This document shows positions 59,659 to 64,000 of a stretch of 64,000 bases of DNA, piece after piece (within the stretch, counting starts at the first letter, position 1; the number at the start of each line of letters is the position of its first letter). Below the pieces are notes generated by a model, which saw only the letters and a list, made by a program, of their open reading frames with translations, ran no database searches and was not told the origin of the DNA. The stretch is from DASZTV01 sp035548125. GTDB lineage: Bacteria; Actinomycetota; Actinomycetes; JAFAQI01. The stretch covers positions 62,001-126,000 of the forward strand of contig DASZTV010000006.1 of assembly GCA_035548125.1 (NCBI GenBank), given 5' to 3'. A program made the translations under genes and the position numbers.

Positions 59659-60404
59659 TGGCTGACGCGCGGAGCGACTCCGAGGTCGCTCGCGATCTCG
59701 CGACGGCCGCCGGACAGCTGCTGCTGAAGCTTCGCGCGGACATGGGCTTCAGTGACCCGTGGAAGCTGCGCGACGCCGGTGACCACAACTCCAACGTGCT
59801 GCTGTACGAGCTGCTCGGCGAGGCGCGCCCCGACGACGTGGTCCTCTCCGAGGAGTCGGCAGAGGACGACCGCCGTCACGACGCGGATCGGCTGTGGATC
59901 ATCGACCCGCTCGACGGCACCACCGAGTACGGCGAGCCCGAGCGGACCGACTGGGCGGTCCACGTCGCCCTGTGGCAGCGCGGCCGCGGTCTGACCGACG
60001 GAGCCGTCGCGCTGCCGGCGCGCGGCATGACGCTGTCGACCGCCGACCCGCTGCCGGCGCGTGGCGAGCCGGCGACCCATCCGCGGCTTGCGGTCAGCCG
60101 GACCCGGCGGCCACCGTGGGTGGTCGATGTAGCCGAGAAGGTCTCCGGTCAGCTCGTCCCGATCGGCAGCGCCGGCATGAAGGCGATGTCGATCCTGCTC
60201 GGCGAGAGCGATGCGTACCTGCACAGCGGCCGGATGAAGGAGTGGGACTCCGCGGCGCCGGTCGTCGTAGCGGCTGCTGCCGGCATGCACGTCAGCCAGC
60301 TCGACGGCTCCGAGCTCGAGTTCAACAAGCCGTCACGGCTGACCGAGCAGCTCCTGATCTGCCACCCGTCCCTGACAGACGCGCTGATCGCAGCCTGCGC
60401 CTAA
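59658..60404 (+). CDS. cysQ: 3'(2'),5'-bisphosphate nucleotidase CysQ
   Basis: CysQ removes the 3'-phosphate of PAP (or PAPS), relieving product inhibition of sulfotransferases. The 248-residue protein has the metal motifs I-I-D-P-L-D-G-T-T-E-Y and E-W-D-S-A-A-P of the inositol-monophosphatase superfamily, and S-E-E-S-A-E-D before them. Its gene order cysD-cysN-cysQ supports PAP recycling. The substrate is assigned by context, as other IMPase members look alike. Confidence 0.88.
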   Translation: MADARSDSEVARDLATAAGQLLLKLRADMGFSDPWKLRDAGDHNSNVLLYELLGEARPDDVVLSEESAEDDRRHDADRLWIIDPLDGTTEYGEPERTDWAVHVALWQRGRGLTDGAVALPARGMTLSTADPLPARGEPATHPRLAVSRTRRPPWVVDVAEKVSGQLVPIGSAGMKAMSILLGESDAYLHSGRMKEWDSAAPVVVAAAAGMHVSQLDGSELEFNKPSRLTEQLLICHPSLTDALIAACA

Positions 60405-60411
60405 GGCCCGC

Positions 60412-60468
60412 CGAACTTGCAAGAAATCGCCGTTTGGATGCCGAAAATGGGCGGATTGTGCAAGTTCG
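60412..60468. repeat. 57-bp palindromic repeat (REP-like)
   Basis: CGAACTTGCA and TGCAAGTTCG are perfect inverted arms, 10 bases each. The interior can extend the pairing (AATCGCC with GGCGGATT). It fills most of the gap between cysQ and the lipoprotein gene and ends 4 bases before its ATG. It may be a mobile REP-type element or a translation-control hairpin. Confidence 0.6.
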
Positions 60469-60472
60469 CGGG

Positions 60473-61114
60473 ATGAAATGGGTTGGCCTCGCGATGCTCG
60501 GCGTCGTTGCGGCCGGCTGCAGCGGGAGCTCGACGCCGGGGACGTCGCCCACCGGCCCGTCCGCCGCGGCCACGTCCCCTGGCGCCTCCGGGTCAACTGC
60601 GCCGACGCCGCACGTGACGTATCACGGCGTGCTGGCGATCAGCCACGTGCTCGACGTGCGCCCGATGACCTCCGGCGGTCCTTGCCCGAGTGCCGCGCAG
60701 GCGTTTCCGCACGACGCGGGCACATCCCGGGACGTCGTCGCCTGCGACCCGCGGCAGCAGCAGGTGTTCCTGCTCGCTCCGCCGGCGCTGAGCCAGAACG
60801 ACGTGGATGCGACGACGGTGTCGATGGAAACCAACGGGGGCGGCTGGGCGGTCGACCTGCAGCTCTCGCCCGCCGGCGCGCGTACCTTCCTCGCGCTGAC
60901 CAAGCGGGCCTACGAGGTGACCGGGTCGGGTGAGACCGGGTTCGGGTCGTGCCGCCCGCCGCGGGGCTGCAACGCCATCGCCATCGTCTACAACGGGGTT
61001 GCGGTGGCGGAGCCCGCCATCGCGCAGGACGGGCTCGTCGGAGGCCTGGTTCAGATCGGCGGCTTGTCGCACCGCGAGGCAGAGCGGATCGCCGCCTCCC
61101 TCAGCGCCTCCTAG
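60473..61114 (+). CDS. Lipoprotein with SecD P1-head-like domain
   Basis: A 213-residue protein with a lipoprotein signal ending V-V-A-A-G-C (Cys16), a Ser/Thr/Pro tether and a C-terminal domain. The domain has W-A-V-D-L-Q-L-S-P-A-G-A-R-T-F and a later I-V-Y-N-G-V-A-V-A-E-P-A-I, which match the P1-head fold of SecD/SecF. The rest of SecD is absent. A role in envelope assembly is only inferred. No clear ribosome site is seen because the start abuts the palindrome. Confidence 0.7.
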   Translation: MKWVGLAMLGVVAAGCSGSSTPGTSPTGPSAAATSPGASGSTAPTPHVTYHGVLAISHVLDVRPMTSGGPCPSAAQAFPHDAGTSRDVVACDPRQQQVFLLAPPALSQNDVDATTVSMETNGGGWAVDLQLSPAGARTFLALTKRAYEVTGSGETGFGSCRPPRGCNAIAIVYNGVAVAEPAIAQDGLVGGLVQIGGLSHREAERIAASLSAS

Positions 61115-61153
61115 CGTCGTGCGCCATCCCAGGTACGCGCCGGGCCCGGCTTA

Positions 61154-61167
61154 GGGCCGTTCGCCCC
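61154..61167. promoter_or_regulatory. DosR/DevR-like operator
   Basis: GGGCCGTTCGCCCC is nearly palindromic and close to the GGGNC-GTTC-GNCCC pattern of DosR-type sites in Streptomyces and mycobacteria. It lies 60 bases before the start of a small gene, the position expected for activation. The rest of the 112-base gap has no other clear feature. Confidence 0.5.
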
Positions 61168-61226
61168 TAGTGGGAGTGACCGACGACCGCATCCGATAGG
61201 CGGACATCTATGCCATTTTCGACGGC

Positions 61227-61463
61227 ATGTTCTTCGTCAGGCTGGTGGCGAACAAGGACGGCACGTGGACGTGCCGTACCGGGCGCACCGACATTGACGC
61301 GCGTGTGATGACCTTCCGCGAGGCAATGGCGCGGGCGTTACAGGTCGCGGCCGACATGGGTCCGTCGTTACTGGTCGTCCATCATCAAGACGGGTCGGTG
61401 GAGCATCTTGGGCCTGCCGAGCTCTACGCAGCCGCTCCGGAGGCGGCCGATCTCACCCAGTAA
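61227..61463 (+). CDS. Small protein, DUF2188-like
   Basis: A 78-residue soluble protein: F-F-V-R-L-V-A-N-K-D-G-T-W-T-C, a helix F-R-E-A-M-A-R-A-L-Q-V-A, and L-L-V-V-H-H-Q-D-G-S-V. This strand-helix-strand pattern resembles DUF2188-type repeats and the YegP-like gene at the window start. A DosR-like site upstream suggests stress induction. The function is not known. Confidence 0.6.
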   Translation: MFFVRLVANKDGTWTCRTGRTDIDARVMTFREAMARALQVAADMGPSLLVVHHQDGSVEHLGPAELYAAAPEAADLTQ

Positions 61464-61533
61464 TTGCCACCGCGATGGGTGACCGCGCCCAAGACGACCA
61501 CACCCACTCCTGCGGTATGAGGAACTTCTTCAC
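61453..61533 (-). CDS. Possible 26-residue small protein
   Basis: A GTG with GAGAAGGAGA at ideal spacing opens a 26-residue frame that starts M-K-K-F-L-I-P-Q-E-W-V-W. It lies 14 bases after the secreted beta-protein gene on the same strand and overlaps the end of the convergent small gene by 11 bases. The coding evidence is the ribosome site and the position only. Confidence 0.3.
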   Translation of the reverse strand: MKKFLIPQEWVWSSWARSPIAVAITG

Positions 61534-61547
61534 TGGAGTTCTCCTTC

Positions 61548-61979
61548 TCAACCTGTGATGACGACCGAGACGCCAGTCACATTGGCGGCGGAGACGTTGC
61601 TTGAGGTGAAGTCAGGGGATGCGGCGCCGGTTACGTCGAGGGAGCCGGTTACCTCCGCCAGGGATGCGTTGCCGGCCCCGGTGAGGGTGACCTTGTACGA
61701 CAGCCCGCTGCACCCCGCGGCGGTGGTGACGGGGGCGGTGGACACCTTGTAGCCGGGAAGGCTGGCGGTGTAGACCGTGTTGTACGAGACCGTGGCGGCG
61801 GCGTTGCAGCTGGCCACGTTGGCATTGCCCGCGGCGAGGGACTTGCTCGACACGGACAGCGACGCGGCGAACGCGGTGACGACCCCGAAGACCGTCACCC
61901 CGGTCACGAGCGGAAGCACAAAGCGCCCGATCGGGGGCACCCTTACCTCAATCCGTGCCGGTTTCCCATGTCGCGCCAT
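61548..61979 (-). CDS. Small secreted beta-rich protein, TasA/SipW-type signal
   Basis: A 143-residue protein with a signal-anchor (F-V-L-P-L-V-T-G-V-T-V-F-G-V-V-T-A-F-A), then S/T/V-rich strands and a Cys pair (A-S-C-N and A-G-C-S). The composition fits a secreted beta-sandwich, like TasA/camelysin or pilin-like proteins, but no motif is decisive. The start M-A-R-H-G-K-P follows a hairpin that covers GGAAGA; a GTG start inside the hairpin is the alternative. Confidence 0.6.
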   Translation of the reverse strand: MARHGKPARIEVRVPPIGRFVLPLVTGVTVFGVVTAFAASLSVSSKSLAAGNANVASCNAAATVSYNTVYTASLPGYKVSTAPVTTAAGCSGLSYKVTLTGAGNASLAEVTGSLDVTGAASPDFTSSNVSAANVTGVSVVITG

Positions 61980-61981
61980 AC

Positions 61982-62003
61982 GTGGATCTTCCGCAAGATC
62001 CAC
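61982..62003 (-). promoter_or_regulatory. Hairpin covering the ribosome-binding site
   Basis: On the transcribed strand, GTGGATCTT and AAGATCCAC pair perfectly around a 4-base loop, three bases before the ATG. The GGAAGA ribosome site is inside this stem. This could reduce translation unless melted (temperature or factor). No consensus family is recognised. Confidence 0.45.
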
Positions 62004-62081
62004 TTCCTCGCGGTGGAGGCTTTGGTCCCGTCAGGGCCGCCGATCGCCCTCATCTTTAGGTGGTCATTCGGGCAGAACGGG

Positions 62082-63194
62082 TTAGGGAGCGGCGGTGGCG
62101 TCGGCGTCCGGCTCGCCGAGCAGATGGGCGCCGCCGGGCTCGGCGCGCCGCGAGCGCGACCGGAAGCGGCGCTCCACCTGGTAGTACGACAGCGACGCGA
62201 GCGTGAACGACACCGCCAGCACCGCGACGACCCGCGGCGCGAGTGGCCACGATCGGGTGTGCCCGCCGACCTCGCTGACCGCGAAGACGCTCCACAGGTA
62301 CAGCGAGTACGAGATGACGCCGACCCAGACGATCGGGCGGCTGGCCAGGAAGCGGTCGAAGCGCCAAACCCGCTCCCGCGGCGCGATCATCACCCCGGCC
62401 GACAGCGCCGTGAGCAGCAGCCCCCACTGGTAGACCCACGACGCCAGGTAGTTCGCGCGGACCGTCACGACGACGAGGCACACGACGCCGGCGCTGCGCA
62501 CGATGTTGGGGATTCGTCGCGCGACCGGCAACAGCGCGATCGCGCAGCCGACGAGCATGTCCTGGAACCGCAACAGCCCGAGGTGGTAGTTCAGCAGGAC
62601 GTCACCGTCGTGGTGCAGCAGCCAGATCCGCGCGAGCGTGCAGACCGCGACCCCCGCCACGCAGAGCCAGCCGATCACCTGTCGCGGCACGCGAAGCACG
62701 AGCAGCGCGAGCAGCGCGATCGACCACGCGATGTAGAACTCCCACTCGACCACCAGCGTCCAGACCTGGGACAAGCCGAACGGAAAGCCGGGTACGTCGG
62801 GCTTCCCGTAGAGCGTGTACGTGAGGACGCGCCACAGCCCCTGCGCCTGCGCCGCGCCATCGCTGTGGGCGAGCTCGTACCACGCCACCGTCAGCGCGAT
62901 GAACGCGAACAGCGCCGGCAGGAGCCGTCGGGCGCGCCGCCCGTAGAAGCCGATCAGGTCGATGCGGCCGAGCCGGTCGACGTCGGCGATCAGGATCTCG
63001 GTGATCAGCAGACCCGACAGCACGAAGAACAGGTCGACGGCCAGGAAGCCGCCACGGCCGACGTGTGTCAGCCAGGGCACGAGAAACGTCAGGTGGTACA
63101 GCAAGACGATCAGCACGGCGAGGGCCCGCACGCCGTCGAGCTCCGGCCGGTAACCCAGCCGGGTGCGCGCCGGCTTCGGGTCTGCGGCCGTCAC
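62082..63194 (-). CDS. OafA-type membrane O-acyltransferase
   Basis: A 370-residue acyltransferase-3 family protein with about ten helices. It opens R-L-G-Y-R-P-E-L-D-G-V-R-A-L-A-V (the R-x-x-x-L-D-G-x-R-A motif), with the catalytic His in L-Y-H-L just after. F-F-V-L-S-G-L-L-I-T follows helix 2, and W-T-L-V-V-E-W-E-F-Y and the end S-Y-Y-Q-V-E-R-R-F-R match the family. It probably acetylates a surface glycan. The GTG start overlaps the stop of the upstream acyltransferase gene. Confidence 0.9.
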   Translation of the reverse strand: MTAADPKPARTRLGYRPELDGVRALAVLIVLLYHLTFLVPWLTHVGRGGFLAVDLFFVLSGLLITEILIADVDRLGRIDLIGFYGRRARRLLPALFAFIALTVAWYELAHSDGAAQAQGLWRVLTYTLYGKPDVPGFPFGLSQVWTLVVEWEFYIAWSIALLALLVLRVPRQVIGWLCVAGVAVCTLARIWLLHHDGDVLLNYHLGLLRFQDMLVGCAIALLPVARRIPNIVRSAGVVCLVVVTVRANYLASWVYQWGLLLTALSAGVMIAPRERVWRFDRFLASRPIVWVGVISYSLYLWSVFAVSEVGGHTRSWPLAPRVVAVLAVSFTLASLSYYQVERRFRSRSRRAEPGGAHLLGEPDADATAAP

Positions 63195-64000
63195 TGCGTG
63201 GTGGCCTGCGTGTCGTCGGCGATCTCTGCCTCGACGACCGGATCCGAGCCGTGGACGCCGGCGCGGACGGGATCCGTCTCGCCGCCGGCTGCGCGCCGCG
63301 ACGGCAGCCGGAACCGGCGCTCGACGAGGTAGTACGACGGGATCGCGAGCGCGAACGACCCGATGATCGACACGATCGCGCGCTGCGTCGACGACCAGCT
63401 CCTGCCGTGGACGCTGACCTCGGCGACGAGCGTTCCGCTCCACAGGTACAGCGAGTACGACAGCTTGCCCATCCACACCATCGGAGCGCTGGCGAGCACG
63501 CGGTCGACGGCCCACGGCTTCGCGCGCGGCTGCACGACCATCGCGGCGCAGGTCGCGATCGCGAGCATGCCACCGACGTACAGCCACTCGCTCGAGAAGC
63601 GCGCCTGTCCGATGACGTACAGCAGGAAGGCGCCACCGGCGACCCGCAACCAGTTCGGCACCTGCGGCCAGCCGCTGAGCAGCCCGAGCGCGCAGCCGAC
63701 GAGCAGCTCGTCGAAGCGAAGCCAGCCGGAGTAGTAGCTGAGGTTCCAGTTGTGGGTGCCGAGCAGGTAGATGCTGAGCCGTACCCCCGTCATGGCGACC
63801 GCGGCGACCGCGGTCCACATGCCGATGCGCCGCCGGTCGACGCCGCGACGCAGCGCGATGATCAACGCGAGCGGCCAGAAGATGTAGAACTCCCACTCGA
63901 CGATCAGCGTCCAGATCTGCGAGACACCGACGGACCACGGATACGTCATGTGGCCGGCGTCGACGAAGGTGAAGACGGACACATAGTTCTTCAGCGTCGA
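63191..64000 (-). CDS. OafA-type acyltransferase, 5' end outside window
   Basis: The visible ~269 residues are the C-terminal two-thirds of an acyltransferase-3 protein. The landmarks are W-T-L-I-V-E-W-E-F-Y and S-Y-Y-L-V-E-R-R-F-R-L, as in the downstream gene, with about seven helices. The frame is open to the edge (S-T-L-K-N-Y-V before the first visible start-like codon). The acidic tail (D-P-V-V-E-A-E-I-A-D-D) is not seen in the paralog. The two are tandem duplicates with probably different acceptors. Confidence 0.88.
   Translation of the reverse strand, partial: STLKNYVSVFTFVDAGHMTYPWSVGVSQIWTLIVEWEFYIFWPLALIIALRRGVDRRRIGMWTAVAAVAMTGVRLSIYLLGTHNWNLSYYSGWLRFDELLVGCALGLLSGWPQVPNWLRVAGGAFLLYVIGQARFSSEWLYVGGMLAIATCAAMVVQPRAKPWAVDRVLASAPMVWMGKLSYSLYLWSGTLVAEVSVHGRSWSSTQRAIVSIIGSFALAIPSYYLVERRFRLPSRRAAGGETDPVRAGVHGSDPVVEAEIADDTQATTQ

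Noticed and set aside
1..64000. tRNA or rRNA genes
   Set aside because: None were recognised on either strand; the gaps are short and lack cloverleaf landmarks.

Overview
This window comes from a high-GC Gram-positive actinobacterium (Actinomycetota). The evidence is a mycothiol synthase (MshD), a GlnR-type nitrogen regulator, an LmeA-like (DUF2993) protein, a c-di-AMP riboswitch ahead of an NlpC/P60 cell-wall hydrolase, a cysteine-codon leader peptide ahead of a sulfurtransferase, and many GTG/TTG starts with 4-base stop/start overlaps. The order pst genes - mshD - glnR also occurs in mycobacteria, but the exopolysaccharide island and the repeats point to another lineage (something near Frankiales/Jatrophihabitantales would fit). 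I cannot name the species.

Region 1 (1-12.3 kb) is a phosphate-uptake and cell-surface block. pstB-pstC-pstA-pstS are translationally coupled. They are followed by a very large secreted PstS-like protein, a sortase-fold protein that has lost its catalytic Cys and His, a PHO-box promoter, a second secreted PstS-like protein, and two tandem paralogous secreted proteins, one membrane-anchored and one ending in an Ig-like repeat. Region 2 (12.3-14.8 kb) has the c-di-AMP riboswitch with a RipA-like peptidoglycan hydrolase, a lipoprotein and a small conserved protein. Region 3 (14.8-25.6 kb) holds an SRPBCC protein, mshD, glnR, an alpha/beta hydrolase, an LmeA-like protein, a membrane glycosyltransferase, an ECF sigma/membrane partner pair, an MFS exporter, the cysteine-leader/sulfurtransferase/DUF1416 operon and a GtrA protein.

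Region 4 (25.6-26.7 kb) is a 1.1-kb non-coding inverted-repeat element built of ~82-bp units around a central palindrome. A related locus lies at 49.9-51.5 kb and contains a DUF559-type (endonuclease-fold) gene between its two arms.

Region 5 (26.7-57.4 kb) is a cell-surface polysaccharide island. It has about 15 glycosyltransferases (GT4 and GT2), an O-antigen-polymerase-like protein, a Wzz-like protein, a Wzm/Wzt ABC exporter, methyltransferases, a sulfotransferase, a nucleotidyltransferase/epimerase pair and a GH5 glycosidase. Region 6 (57.5-60.4 kb) is cysD-cysN-cysQ, which makes APS and removes PAP. Together with the sulfotransferase it suggests a sulfated glycan, although no APS kinase is visible. 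Region 7 (60.4-64 kb) has a SecD-head-like lipoprotein, small stress-type genes with a DosR/DevR-like operator, a small secreted protein, and two OafA-type acyltransferases, the last cut by the window edge.
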